Shown: positions 1 to 8,592, counted from the first letter of the stretch. The stretch is 64,000 nucleotides of DNA from CAISCU01 sp051861545 (GCA_051861545.1 JBIMKP010000019.1:1-64000); one strand, 5' to 3'. Numbers and translations: made by a program. The notes: generated by a model from the letters alone, not told the origin.

Positions 1-513
1 CTGCGTTGGGAAGCTCTTGAAGAAGAAAATATAGCGATTAAAATTGCTAGGCAAAAAGGCCAAAAGTATAAGCCAGAAGCACTGCCAAATGGAGATACTC
101 CAAAAGAATTATTAGTAAGAAGTCGGTACTTATTATATAAGTTTGAAGAGGATTGGACTATTAAACAAGCTGAACGAGCCTCTATATTATTTGAAAAATA
201 TCCAATCTTAAAAATAGCATATAAATTAACCTTATCATTCAGAAACATCTACAAATCGAATTCCAAAGAAGATGCCGAAATAACGTTTAATGATTGGAAA
301 CTTAAAGTTTTGGAGTCAAAAATCGATGAGTTTAATACTGTTATGAATTCATTAGATTATCATTTAAATAATATTTTGAACTTCTTTAACAATAGATCAA
401 CAAATGCTAATGCAGAATCATTTAACTCTAAAATAAAAGGTTTTAGGGCAAACTTAAGGGGTGTTACAGACATCAATTTTTTCATCTTTAGACTTGAAAA
501 ACTATTCGCCTAA
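1..513 (+). CDS. ISL3-like (ISAon1-type) transposase, C-terminal part
   Basis: An open frame runs from base 1 to a TAA at 511-513, so the N-terminus lies outside the window. The 170 visible residues are the C-terminal half of a DDE transposase of the ISL3/ISAon1 kind common in Bacteroidota. The block NNRSTNANAESFNSKIKGFR near the end is characteristic and carries the glutamate (NAE) expected to complete the catalytic DDE triad. The protein ends FRLEKLFA, a normal terminus for the group, so the 3' end looks intact. The sequence just after the stop may hold the right inverted repeat of the element, but the left end is not visible to compare. Whether the whole element is functional cannot be seen. 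Confidence 0.8.
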   Translation: MRWEALEEENIAIKIARQKGQKYKPEALPNGDTPKELLVRSRYLLYKFEEDWTIKQAERASILFEKYPILKIAYKLTLSFRNIYKSNSKEDAEITFNDWKLKVLESKIDEFNTVMNSLDYHLNNILNFFNNRSTNANAESFNSKIKGFRANLRGVTDINFFIFRLEKLFA

Positions 514-592
514 AACAGTTTAGTCCCCAAAAATTAAATCTGACCCAAAAGTCTTCGATAATTACATGAATTAAAATAGTAATGACTTTAAA

Positions 593-862
593 CTACACTT
601 TAGAATCGTTAATATCATCCAATAAAAAATCACTAAAATTATCAATGTCAATTATTTGGGTTTCTGGCGTATAAGCTTCTATAAACTTTGTGGGAAATTT
701 GAACTTCCCAGTATCTTTCCATTTGAATTCAAAAGCTTTTAATTTTAAATCAGACTCTTCTATCCAATCAACCTCTTGTTGGTCTTTAGTACGCCAAAAA
801 TAAAAATTTGGATAAATAAGCTGATAGTTCAAATGTTTGATTCGTTCTGATATCAAAATCAC
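593..862 (-). pseudogene. AAA ATPase / DUF4143 remnant (C-terminal fragment)
   Basis: Only about 89 residues remain, beginning ILISERIKHLNYQ and including YFWRTKDQQEVDWIEE, which is the PD-(D/E)XK-like core of the DUF4143 domain found at the C-terminus of AAA_14-type ATPases. The Walker motifs and all of the N-terminal roughly 300 residues are missing. The homologous part stops at a perfect inverted repeat (865-922); the reading frame continues through it to about 973 without resembling the family. The formal start would be GTG at 860-862, but this is best read as a dead fragment. A complete gene of the same superfamily lies at 2815-3954, so this could be a relic of a related module. Confidence 0.75.
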
Positions 863-864
863 TT

Positions 865-922
865 TCTCCGAAAAGACTAACTTTTGGAGAACAGACTCTC
901 CAAAAGTTAGTCTTTTCGGAGA
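865..922. repeat. 58-nt perfect inverted repeat (26-bp arms, 6-nt spacer)
   Basis: Arms 865-890 and 897-922 are exact reverse complements around the spacer ACAGAC. Each arm is also a small near-palindrome (TCTCC ... GGAGA around CTAA-like centres), so the region can fold as one long hairpin or two short ones. It sits where the DUF4143 fragment loses its homology. There is no T-run of terminator type directly after either arm. Confidence 0.9.
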
Positions 923-1073
923 CTTGAGTATCCAAAAAGAGCACTTTTTTGAATTGGAAAATTTGATTTTAAATTAAAGTTAGATTTAGGCTATAAACCA
1001 AGGCCCTATTCAACATCATTCGATTACACAAAATTCTTTATAAGCTCTTTGAAAAATAGCCCAATAAGTATTT

Positions 1074-1901
1074 CTACTGTATAAATATCTTCTGATATGT
1101 TGTTGATTTCGAATTCGTAATTTTCAAGAAGTAAATTCCAGTTTTTTCATTGAGCTCAAGTTGAATGGATTGATGTCCTGCCGCTAGTTCTTGCTTAAAC
1201 AATTCTTTATGTAATCTGCCATCTAATCCAATTAAACTAATTTCAACCGGAGCATTTTCTTTGTTATAAAAACTAACTTGAGCCTGGTCTTTCAACGGAT
1301 TTGGAAACACATTAACCCCACTGATTGAATTATTTTCCTTCAAACTTGTAAAGCCTTTTTTGAAAACCTTAAGCTGAGATAAATATGTATTATCACCATC
1401 TTTATGTCCTTCAAAGTTTGAGTTAAATGCTCCATAAAATACAACTTCATTTACGCTATCTGGAGCTATCCAATCAAATGTCCAAGTTTTGCTATTAACG
1501 CCATTAACTCCTGCTGCGCGATAGGTAACATATTTATTATTACCAACCAATTTGGTTGTTACAGTATCAGAAATAACAAGCGTACCTAATAGTTCTCCTG
1601 TGATTGATTGAGGCGAAATTGAGAAACCAAATCGAGTTCCACCAACTTCGGTATTTGTAGCTGTAATTGTATACTTAGTGTTAGGTTCGAATCCAGTAGA
1701 TGGTATTGTTGACGTAATCCAACCATCAATATTCGTGGCTTTACCTCCATGGCAAACTGTACAATTTTTTAATGAATCACCTGGTGAACCTGTATATCCG
1801 GGCTCAGTTCCATCACGCTTACCAAGTACAGTAGGACCAAAAGATTGAATTAATAACACAATTGGAATTAACATTAAACTTTTTAGTATAATTTTTTTCA
1901 T
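1074..1901 (-). CDS. T9SS-exported protein with Reelin-like region and a CxxCH motif
   Basis: This is a 275-residue secreted protein. An N-terminal signal peptide covers about residues 1-27. A single CTVCH motif follows at C47-C50-H51, the pattern of covalent c-type haem attachment. The middle section resembles the choice-of-anchor V / Reelin-like domains of Bacteroidota surface proteins. From about residue 196 there is a type A T9SS sorting domain (VFPNP, then repeated beta strands ending YQKIFIQ). It is therefore expected to be exported by T9SS and attached to, or released from, the cell surface. Whether the CxxCH really holds haem is uncertain; one site in a surface protein could also bind metal. 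It stands alone, with no operon partner. Confidence 0.75.
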   Translation of the reverse strand: MKKIILKSLMLIPIVLLIQSFGPTVLGKRDGTEPGYTGSPGDSLKNCTVCHGGKATNIDGWITSTIPSTGFEPNTKYTITATNTEVGGTRFGFSISPQSITGELLGTLVISDTVTTKLVGNNKYVTYRAAGVNGVNSKTWTFDWIAPDSVNEVVFYGAFNSNFEGHKDGDNTYLSQLKVFKKGFTSLKENNSISGVNVFPNPLKDQAQVSFYNKENAPVEISLIGLDGRLHKELFKQELAAGHQSIQLELNEKTGIYFLKITNSKSTTYQKIFIQ

Positions 1902-2093
1902 GTCTTGATATTTTATGTTTTGACGGGATTAAGCTTAAACACTTTTTATTTAATTGCAATGTAATTTAAAAAATATTGAGGAATCCACATTGAGTCCAAA
2001 AAAACATGAATTAACAAATTTTATAGTTTTTCAAGGTTAATTAGGAAAATGATTTAAGCAATAATCCTTAAACCCTATAATTTAAATTTAAAC

Positions 2094-2117
2094 GTTTTTA
2101 TTCTTGATTTGATTGAC
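2094..2117 (+). repeat. 24-bp direct repeat, copy 1
   Basis: Identical to 2617-2640 (begins GTTTTTATTCTTGATTTGAT). The copies are 523 bp apart. They could be footprints of an insertion or a duplicated regulatory segment. Confidence 0.8.
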
Positions 2118-2616
2118 TTAGGAATTTGATTTTTGTATTAACACGAAGCAATTTTCAAAATGTCATCCGAATCTTCTTTGAATGCATTACATCGAATTAA
2201 GTATTCTTGCATATCATCCATTTTCTCATCATATAAAGTGGCAAATTATTTTCCATTATACATCAGATATAAGCCAAAATTAAATATTACTTTCCACTAT
2301 AAGCCAATAAATCGAAAATATTTTCCACTATAATAAAATTCTTATCCATGGTTCACATGGTAATTTTCGAGTAGTTTTCTAGATTTATAAATTCCAGATT
2401 TTGTAGTGAAATTTCGTACCTTGAGGTAAAAAACTAAATAAATTGGAGTTCCACTCATAAAGAGCTTTATCATTTAGTGAATGTGTTAAACTGAGTTTAG
2501 GTAATATTTCAAAGGAACTTTGACAAGTAATAAAAGACAAAAGCTTATTCTGCATTGTAAATCACCAACAGTTGAAATCATGGAATAATCCCAATTCCTC
2601 TTTTATTTACAAAAAA

Positions 2617-2640
2617 GTTTTTATTCTTGATTTGATTGAC
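2617..2640 (+). repeat. 24-bp direct repeat, copy 2
   Basis: Exact second copy of 2094-2117. It lies about 175 bp upstream of the AAA/DUF4143 ATPase start. Confidence 0.8.
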
Positions 2641-2740
2641 AAATCAGCTAAATTTTTGTTTCTGAATCAAAAATACCCAACAAACACAAAAAACTATCAA
2701 AAACTATATTAACTTAATTACCAATATTTTAATAACTTTC

Positions 2741-2801
2741 TACTTTAGATTATCATGATAAAATAAAGTATTACTTTAGATTATCATGATAAAATAAAGT
2801 A
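2741..2801. promoter_or_regulatory. Two tandem 30-bp palindromes, likely operator
   Basis: The 30-bp unit at 2741-2770 is repeated exactly at 2772-2801 with one base between. Each unit is a near-perfect palindrome: TACTTTA and TAAAGTA arms around the 12-bp exact palindrome TTATCATGATAA. The second copy runs directly into the -7 box at 2800-2807. Placement and symmetry suggest a repressor or autoregulatory site for the downstream ATPase gene; the binding protein is not known. Confidence 0.7.
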
Positions 2802-2807
2802 TATTTG
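2800..2807 (+). promoter_or_regulatory. -7 promoter box TATATTTG
   Basis: Matches the Bacteroidota TAnnTTTG consensus and ends 7 nt before the ATG at 2815, so the transcript is probably leaderless or nearly so. No clear TTTG -33 box is seen; that position is occupied by the palindrome. Confidence 0.6.
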
Positions 2808-2814
2808 TATCTAA

Positions 2815-3954
2815 ATGTTTAATCGTAGACAAATATTAATAGACTCTGAGATGGAGAGTTTGTTTCTTTGGGGAGCAAGACAAACTGGGAAAAGCACTTT
2901 GTTAAAAGCACTTTTTCCTGATGCTTTATGGTTTGATTTACTACTTTCAGATGTCTTTGAAAGATTAGCAAAAAATCCTACTCTTTTTAGGGAAATCATT
3001 TTAGCAAATACTGAGAAAACTATTGTAATTGTTGATGAAATACAAAGAATTCCAGAATTACTCAATGAAATTCATTGGCTAATTAGTAACAAACAAATTC
3101 GTTTTATTCTAAGTGGTTCTAGTCCAAGAAAAATCATAAGAGGAGGCTCTAATTTACTTGGAGGAAGAGCATTAAGGTATGAATTGTTTCCATTGGTAAG
3201 CAGTGAAATTCCAAACTTTGATTTATTAAAGGCTTTGAATAATGGACTCATTCCTAGGCATTATTTATCAGCAAATCCTCAAAAACTGATTTCTGCTTAT
3301 ATTGGAAACTACCTTAAAGATGAAATTGCCGCTGAAGCAAAAATTAGAAATATCCAAGCATTTTCTAAATTTCTTGAGGCCGCTGCTTTTAGCAATGGTG
3401 AAATGGTGAATTTCGCAAATATTGCTACAGATTGTGGAGTATCAGCCCCAACAATAAAAGAGTATTTTCAAATTTTGGAAGACACACTTATTGGCAGATT
3501 TCTTCCTTCCTTTCAAAAAAAGCCCAAAAGAAGGGTTATAACTGCACCCAAATTCTATTTCTTCGATATTGGTCTTGTGAATTATTTGCTAAAAAGAAAA
3601 GATATTCAATTTGGCAGCGAGGTTTTCGGAAATGCTTTCGAACATTTTATTTACTTAGAAATTTACGCTTATAGCCAATATTCAGGAAAAGAATTTCCTA
3701 TTAACTATTGGAGAACAACATCTCAAATAGAGGTAGATTTTATCATTGGGGAGAATGAAGTTGCTATTGAAGTTAAATCGTCTTCAAATATCAACCCCAG
3801 ACACTTAAAAGGTTTAAAAAGTTTTTCTGAAGAATACCAAACCAAACAAATGATTGTGGTTTGTAATGAAGCATTTCCAAGACTCATAGACAATATTCTT
3901 GTTTTACCTTGGAAGATTTTCTTAGAGAAACTTTGGGCGGGTGAGGTGATTTAA
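2815..3954 (+). CDS. ATP-binding protein, AAA_14 + DUF4143
   Basis: A complete 379-residue member of a very common prokaryotic family of unknown role. It has a P-loop GARQTGKST at residues 20-28, a Walker B/DEIQ segment at D74-E75, sensor-1-like LSGSS at about residues 100-104, a central winged-helix-like region, and a C-terminal DUF4143 domain with a PD-(D/E)XK-type core (D308, E319, K321). These motifs suggest an ATPase coupled to a nuclease-like fold, though catalysis is unproven for the family. It is preceded by tandem palindromes overlapping its promoter, a sign of tight control, and sits in a patch with transposase and decayed copies, consistent with a mobile accessory gene. Confidence 0.85.
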   Translation: MFNRRQILIDSEMESLFLWGARQTGKSTLLKALFPDALWFDLLLSDVFERLAKNPTLFREIILANTEKTIVIVDEIQRIPELLNEIHWLISNKQIRFILSGSSPRKIIRGGSNLLGGRALRYELFPLVSSEIPNFDLLKALNNGLIPRHYLSANPQKLISAYIGNYLKDEIAAEAKIRNIQAFSKFLEAAAFSNGEMVNFANIATDCGVSAPTIKEYFQILEDTLIGRFLPSFQKKPKRRVITAPKFYFFDIGLVNYLLKRKDIQFGSEVFGNAFEHFIYLEIYAYSQYSGKEFPINYWRTTSQIEVDFIIGENEVAIEVKSSSNINPRHLKGLKSFSEEYQTKQMIVVCNEAFPRLIDNILVLPWKIFLEKLWAGEVI

Positions 3955-4062
3955 GAATTTTTACTTAGACTTAATTTATTATCAGAAATTAATTGATTTA
4001 CATTAAGGCTTAATAAAGACATTCAGCAGTCCATAATTATCTTATTTTACTCTTTTCTTCAA

Positions 4063-4070
4063 TATATTTG
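4063..4070 (+). promoter_or_regulatory. -7 promoter box TATATTTG
   Basis: A perfect TAnnTTTG element ending 4 nt before the ATG of the SDR gene at 4075, which implies a leaderless mRNA. The -33 region (about 4041-4048) is T-rich but lacks an exact TTTG. Confidence 0.5.
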
Positions 4071-4074
4071 CTTC

Positions 4075-4782
4075 ATGGAATTAAAGAACAAAGTTGCTGT
4101 TATTACTGGTATCAGCAAAGGGATTGGTTTTGAATTAGCCAAACAATTGATTCAAAAAGAATGTAAGGTTTATGGTTTGGGAAGAAACTCAAATGATGCT
4201 TTGATATCAGATTTATTCCATTTTATTCCTTGTGATATCAGAAATAAAAATGAGGTTGAAGCTGCTTTTGCCAATATTTTGAGTCGTGAAAACCAAATTC
4301 ATGTTTTAGTAAACAATGCCGGATTGGGATACTTTGGATTTCTTGAAGATATCTCATACAAAATTTGGGATGAGATGTTTGATACCAATGTTTCTGGAAT
4401 GTTTTATTGCTGCAAACAGGTAATTCCCCAAATGAAAAAAGCCCAATATGGCCATATCATTAATATTGCTTCTACCGCTGCTTTAGAAGGTATGCCTCAA
4501 GTAAGCGCTTATTGCGCAACTAAATGGGCCGTGAAAGGTTTAAGTGAAAGTCTTTTTAGAGAACTAAGAGACCATAGAATCAAAGTAACTTGTGTTTACC
4601 CAGGTTCAACAAAAACAGATTTTTTCAGAAACAGTCCGGGTATTAAACCTCATGATTTTATGCTGATGCCTGAAGATGTTGCTTATAATTTAGTAGTTGC
4701 GTTAGAAATGCCTGATAATTTTCATACAGTCAATTTAGAAATCAGACCGCTTCAACCTAAAGGACCAAAAACTACCAACTAA
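4075..4782 (+). CDS. SDR-family NAD(P)-dependent oxidoreductase
   Basis: A 235-residue classical short-chain dehydrogenase. It shows the nucleotide-binding TGISKGIG near the N-terminus, the NNAG motif after the fourth strand, and the catalytic set S133, Y146 and K150 (YCATK). Its length is typical. The substrate cannot be told from sequence; relatives are annotated as 3-oxoacyl-ACP reductase-like or general carbonyl reductases. Cytoplasmic. It is monocistronic, with its 3' end overlapping the convergent neighbour by 11 bp. Confidence 0.85.
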   Translation: MELKNKVAVITGISKGIGFELAKQLIQKECKVYGLGRNSNDALISDLFHFIPCDIRNKNEVEAAFANILSRENQIHVLVNNAGLGYFGFLEDISYKIWDEMFDTNVSGMFYCCKQVIPQMKKAQYGHIINIASTAALEGMPQVSAYCATKWAVKGLSESLFRELRDHRIKVTCVYPGSTKTDFFRNSPGIKPHDFMLMPEDVAYNLVVALEMPDNFHTVNLEIRPLQPKGPKTTN

Positions 4783-5926
4783 TAATGCTTGCTTTGCTTA
4801 CATCATAAGTGTTATCTCCGGGCTTAAAACCGCTGCCAGAAGGCTCACAAACCAAATAACGTTTGTCTTTAAAACTGAAATTGTAATCTTCTTTTCCTTT
4901 TGATTCTATGGCAACATTTAAGTGATGTTGTTGAAAATAAACCAATGCCAAAGATGTTTTATTGAGTAATTCTTTTGCCAAATAAGCAAATAAAATTGAT
5001 TTGTCTTCACAATCGCCATAAGGGTTAGCCAATGATTCTTCAGGGAATGAAAATTTCTCTTTTCCTTGTGAAATCATATCATCTTGATAAGGAATAGCGT
5101 CTTGAGAAAATTTGAGTAAAAAAGCCAATTTCTTTTCATCCTTCATTTCTGAAAGAGTTGATTCTAATTCTTTTAACAATGAAGTTTTAACACTTTCAGA
5201 AACTTGGTAATTCAAATAAATATCCGAAAACATGATATCTGGCAAGTCATTATAGTAAGACACCAAAGATTCGTTTAGTTTACCTGTAAAATAATACGGG
5301 AATTGCTCGAATTCGAAATACAATTTATACTTTTTTGATGTTGCATTAAACAATGGTGGACGATTTTCATTGATTAAAATAGCTCTGGCAACTACTTCTT
5401 GTTCTTCAAAAATTTCTTCTGTCTGCGGATTTCTTTTTTGAGAAAAAGATAAATCAGTGAAGGTTTTAGCTCCAATTTGAACATCAATTACATTAAAAAC
5501 TTTGAAACCTAATTGACCATAAACAGTGGTTTGACTTTCAGAGAATCCGAGTATAACGTCGTAATGTTTTAGTTTTAATAAATGGTATAAAAAAACATTT
5601 CTTTGGTATTCTGTCTGGTAAACTTCTGCTGATAATTTTCTCGACATCATTAAAAATGCCATATCATCCATTGCAAATTCTTCTGAATACTTATTTAAAT
5701 CTAGCAATAAATTCACATCAAACTCTTGGGTAAATTTCCCTAAATCAGACCTAATTTCATCTTTGTTTATGATGTTTGAATTTGAAATAGCAGGAAAATC
5801 GGCAGATATAAATAGTTTATGTCCATATAAATCTAGGCCCACTCTATTTACATCAGCCCATGCTTGCTGTGTGAAAGCAAGGAAGGATAATAGAGTGAAA
5901 AGCATAAATTCTATTTTTTTAGACAT
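4772..5926 (-). CDS. Exported protein with transglutaminase-like domain
   Basis: A 384-residue protein with a signal peptide (about residues 1-24, cut after QQAWA). The last 100 residues look like a transglutaminase/cysteine-peptidase fold: GDCEDKS with C306, a following helix, HHLNVAIES with H335, then YLVCEPSG where the third catalytic residue would fall. The first 280 residues resemble nothing I recognise. Location is probably periplasmic. Such domains act as peptidases or amidases, or are inactive scaffolds; the substrate is unknown. It overlaps the SDR gene tail to tail, which may mean antisense interference between the two mRNAs. Confidence 0.65.
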   Translation of the reverse strand: MSKKIEFMLFTLLSFLAFTQQAWADVNRVGLDLYGHKLFISADFPAISNSNIINKDEIRSDLGKFTQEFDVNLLLDLNKYSEEFAMDDMAFLMMSRKLSAEVYQTEYQRNVFLYHLLKLKHYDVILGFSESQTTVYGQLGFKVFNVIDVQIGAKTFTDLSFSQKRNPQTEEIFEEQEVVARAILINENRPPLFNATSKKYKLYFEFEQFPYYFTGKLNESLVSYYNDLPDIMFSDIYLNYQVSESVKTSLLKELESTLSEMKDEKKLAFLLKFSQDAIPYQDDMISQGKEKFSFPEESLANPYGDCEDKSILFAYLAKELLNKTSLALVYFQQHHLNVAIESKGKEDYNFSFKDKRYLVCEPSGSGFKPGDNTYDVSKASIISW

Positions 5927-6055
5927 TAGTATTTGTTTGAACTTTAATTACTTAACATCAAAGGTAATAATTAATATGCAATTATTTAACTATTTGGTAA
6001 CATTTACCAAAATCAGATAAATTTTAAGAAATCCTGTCAAATTCAAAGGAAAAAC

Positions 6056-6085
6056 TTTGATATACTGATTGAGAATGTATTTTTG
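6056..6085 (+). promoter_or_regulatory. Promoter of the pyruvate dehydrogenase E1 beta gene
   Basis: TTTG at 6056-6059 and TATTTTTG at 6078-6085 are separated by 18 bp, the arrangement recognised by the Bacteroidota primary sigma factor. Transcription would begin around 6090, leaving a leader of about 13 nt before the ATG at 6103. Confidence 0.65.
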
Positions 6086-6102
6086 CAATTCTTTAAAAAA
6101 CT

Positions 6103-7080
6103 ATGAGATCTATTCAATTTCGCGAAGCCCTCAGAGAGGCACTATCAGAAGAAATGCGCAGAGACCCGGAAGTATTCCTTATGGGTGAAGAAGTAGCAGA
6201 ATACAATGGTGCTTATAAAGTAAGCCAAGGTATGTTAGAGGAATTTGGTGCCAAAAGAATTATCGATACTCCAATTGCAGAACTAGGATTTGCAGGTATT
6301 GGTGTTGGTGCTGCCATGAATGGATTACGTCCTGTAATTGAATTCATGACTTTTAACTTCTCTTTGGTTGCTATTGACCAAGTTATTAATGCAGCTGCAA
6401 AAATGTACTCTATGAGTGGCGGACAGTTTCATATTCCTATGGTATTCCGTGGTCCAACAGGTAGCGCCGGACAATTAGGAGCACAACACTCACAAGCTTT
6501 CGAAAATTGGTATGCAAACTGTCCAGGTTTAAAAGTTGTAGTTCCTTCAAATCCTTATGATGCTAAAGGTTTATTAAAAACTGCCATTCGCGATAACGAT
6601 CCTGTTATTTTTATGGAAAGTGAGCAGATGTATGGCGATAAAGGTGAAGTTCCTGAAGAAGAATATTTAATTCCTATTGGTGTTGCTGATATTAAAAGAG
6701 CTGGTACAGATGTAACATTGGTTTCATTTGGAAAAATCATGAAAGTTGTATTACAAGCTGCTGAAGAACTTGAAAAAGAAGGTATCAGCTGCGAGGTAAT
6801 TGATTTAAGATCAGTTAGACCTATTGATTACGATACAGTAATTGAGTCGGTTAAGAAAACCAACAGATTAGTTATTATTGAAGAAGCCTGGCCATTAGCA
6901 AGTATTTCTACTGAAATTACTTATATGGTTCAAAAAAATGCTTTTGATTATTTAGATGCTCCTATCAGAAGAATTACCACTCAAGATGTACCTTTAGGAT
7001 ATGCTCCAACTTTTGTTCAAGCTTTTCTTCCAAGTGTAGAAAAAACAGTTAAAACTGTAAAAGAAGTTTTATATAGATAA
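6103..7080 (+). CDS. pdhB: Pyruvate dehydrogenase E1 component, beta subunit
   Basis: A 325-residue protein of the normal size for the beta chain of the thiamine-diphosphate-dependent E1 of pyruvate dehydrogenase, which with the alpha chain decarboxylates pyruvate and passes the acetyl unit to E2. It has the family start REALREALSEEM, MGEEVAEYNGAYKVS containing the glutamate that activates ThDP, DTPIAELGFAGIGVGAA, the GQLGAQHSQ segment, and the C-terminal transketolase domain (IDLRSVRPID, IEEAWPLASI). Closely related 2-oxoisovalerate E1 beta chains look similar, but the motif set fits pyruvate best. The alpha subunit and E2 genes are not adjacent. It is single-gene, with its own promoter and a strong terminator. 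Confidence 0.92.
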   Translation: MRSIQFREALREALSEEMRRDPEVFLMGEEVAEYNGAYKVSQGMLEEFGAKRIIDTPIAELGFAGIGVGAAMNGLRPVIEFMTFNFSLVAIDQVINAAAKMYSMSGGQFHIPMVFRGPTGSAGQLGAQHSQAFENWYANCPGLKVVVPSNPYDAKGLLKTAIRDNDPVIFMESEQMYGDKGEVPEEEYLIPIGVADIKRAGTDVTLVSFGKIMKVVLQAAEELEKEGISCEVIDLRSVRPIDYDTVIESVKKTNRLVIIEEAWPLASISTEITYMVQKNAFDYLDAPIRRITTQDVPLGYAPTFVQAFLPSVEKTVKTVKEVLYR

Positions 7081-7100
7081 TCATCCTTATTATAATAAGA

Positions 7101-7129
7101 AAGGCGCTTCAAGTGAGGCGCCTTTTTTG
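7101..7129 (+). terminator. Rho-independent terminator of pdhB
   Basis: A 10-bp stem (7101-7110 with 7115-7124, one G-T pair), tetraloop AAGT, then a T-run to 7128. It begins 21 nt after the stop codon. Confidence 0.9.
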
Positions 7130-7295
7130 TTTATATACTATTGAAATTTCACTGCGTTGGAAAAATTGCCTAGCACTAAAAACAGAGTTAGAGCATCATT
7201 TAAGTATTAACTGAAAATATTACTCATCATCTAACAAAAATTTCATTTTAAATCAGAAAATAAAATTCAATACATTTGAAATCACACTTTTATCA

Positions 7296-8087
7296 ATGAA
7301 AAAATTCAAAGCTTTATTCATTCTAATTTCCATTATTAGTCTTAATTATGGATGTTCAAATAATCAACAAACCAAAAAAGAAAATACTTCAAAACCGATT
7401 TTTGATTCTGTAAACTTTGTATTTGAAGATGAAAGAAAAGATTCAAATTCATATTTGAAGATGAATTATGCTTTATTGGATATTATTGGCTTTGATAAGA
7501 TAATCAACGATTCAATTAATACCAATTTAAGAAGTTTTGTTTTTGAAGTTGAGCCCAATCTTACTAAATCATTAAAACAATTGGTAGAGGAATCTAAAAC
7601 AAGTTTACTGAATGAATACCAAACTCAATTAAAAGATTTTCCTGAAAACTATAATGGCTATGACCATGACATTAAACAAAGATTCATTTTACAAAATGAG
7701 AATTTTATAAGTTTCGAAGTTGAAAGATATTCCTTCTCAGCAGGCGCTCACGGAATGGGCTGGACTGATTTTATTCATCATGATTTAAAGACAGGAAAAA
7801 GACTATATCTCAATGATTTCTTTAAATCAACAGATAAGTTAATGAAACTGGCAGAATCTTCGTTTAGGAAACAAATGGAATTAAAAGAAAATGATGATTT
7901 AGAAAAAAGCGGCTACTGGTTTACCAACAACAAATTTCATATCAATGAAAACTTTTGCTTTAGAAACGACAGCATAGAATTCATGTATAATCAATATGAA
8001 ATAGCTCCTTTTTCAATGGGACCAATTCTAATAAAAGTTCCTACAAAGGAGGTAAAAAGCGATTTAACAGAAACTAAATTCAATTAA
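7296..8087 (+). CDS. Lipoprotein with DUF4163/DUF3298-like domains
   Basis: A 263-residue predicted lipoprotein. The signal peptide ends in the lipobox LNYGC with the acylated cysteine at about residue 20. The remainder resembles DUF4163 followed by DUF3298 (RsiV-like), with the hallmark VERYSFSAGAHGMGW, then HDLKTGKRLYLNDFF and a C-terminal part ending APFSMGPILIKVP. The family may act as envelope sensors or lysozyme-binding proteins in other phyla, but no function is proved here. A TACATTTG box at 7271-7278 is a plausible promoter. It ends 4 bp inside the convergent neighbour. Confidence 0.75.
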   Translation: MKKFKALFILISIISLNYGCSNNQQTKKENTSKPIFDSVNFVFEDERKDSNSYLKMNYALLDIIGFDKIINDSINTNLRSFVFEVEPNLTKSLKQLVEESKTSLLNEYQTQLKDFPENYNGYDHDIKQRFILQNENFISFEVERYSFSAGAHGMGWTDFIHHDLKTGKRLYLNDFFKSTDKLMKLAESSFRKQMELKENDDLEKSGYWFTNNKFHINENFCFRNDSIEFMYNQYEIAPFSMGPILIKVPTKEVKSDLTETKFN

Positions 8088-8578
8088 TTTATTGGCAATT
8101 TTCTAATCCTTTTTAAAGGACCACTGCAATAACTTTCATGGCATTTAACACAGCGATTAATCATTAAATTATAATACTTCTTTTGCTCTGTTTGATGTGC
8201 AAAAATAGCCTTGTATGATTCCTGAAATAACCTGGCTTTTTCGAAAAATTCAGGCTCCAAAACATTAGGATCGGTTGGTTCAGTTAGGTAAAATCTTAAA
8301 AAAGGAAAATCAGCAGAATCCAACTCTTCTCCTTTTTCTAATTTTGATTTCATTCTATCTGAATTCTTAACCATTTCACGCATCATTAATGCCATTGGCT
8401 TTGGATTATTAGGATCCATAATAGTTTCATTTGAACACGAAGCTGAATCCTCCTTATCATTTTGAACAACAGCAGTAGAGTCAGATTTAGTTTCTTTATT
8501 CGTACCAGAACCATTACAAGCAGCAAAAAACAAAAAGCTACCCAAAAGCAAACTTGCTAAAACAATTAATTTTTTCAT
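8084..8578 (-). CDS. Lipoprotein with a C-terminal CxxCH haem-binding motif
   Basis: A 164-residue protein with a lipoprotein signal peptide and lipobox FFAAC (C21). A low-complexity linker follows, then a helical region and a single CVKCH motif at C143-H147 close to the C-terminus, giving the look of a small c-type cytochrome-like lipoprotein. Other cysteines (C48, C151) exist. It could take part in periplasmic electron transfer, but no distal methionine ligand can be assigned with confidence. The preceding gene upstream on the same strand is separated by a terminator, so it probably has its own promoter. Confidence 0.65.
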   Translation of the reverse strand: MKKLIVLASLLLGSFLFFAACNGSGTNKETKSDSTAVVQNDKEDSASCSNETIMDPNNPKPMALMMREMVKNSDRMKSKLEKGEELDSADFPFLRFYLTEPTDPNVLEPEFFEKARLFQESYKAIFAHQTEQKKYYNLMINRCVKCHESYCSGPLKRIRKLPIN

Positions 8579-8592
8579 TGGAGTAAAAAAAC

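Larger units (their letters stand above)
1902..2740. other. Gene-poor stretch with decayed sequence
   Basis: No convincing gene is present. It contains a 24-bp exact direct repeat (2094-2117 and 2617-2640), several spaced copies of a TTTCCACTATAAGCCA-like motif at about 2240-2335, and a 27-codon minus-strand frame (2138-2221, starting MDDMQEYLIRCNAF) that has coding-like composition and may be the tail of a lost gene. It looks like degraded accessory DNA. Confidence 0.5.

Noticed and set aside
954..1083. Plus-strand reading frame (…YKPRPYSTSFDYTKFF…)
   Set aside because: No start codon, short, overlaps the end of the T9SS gene on the other strand and resembles nothing recognisable.
2741..2801. 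Start of a CRISPR array from two identical 30-bp repeats
   Set aside because: Only two units with a 1-bp gap, no spacer-sized sequence between them and no cas genes; the palindromic shape and promoter overlap fit an operator.
7130..7295. Possible RNA or small gene downstream of pdhB
   Set aside because: No frame, hairpin or conserved motif seen beyond the terminator and a likely promoter of the next gene.
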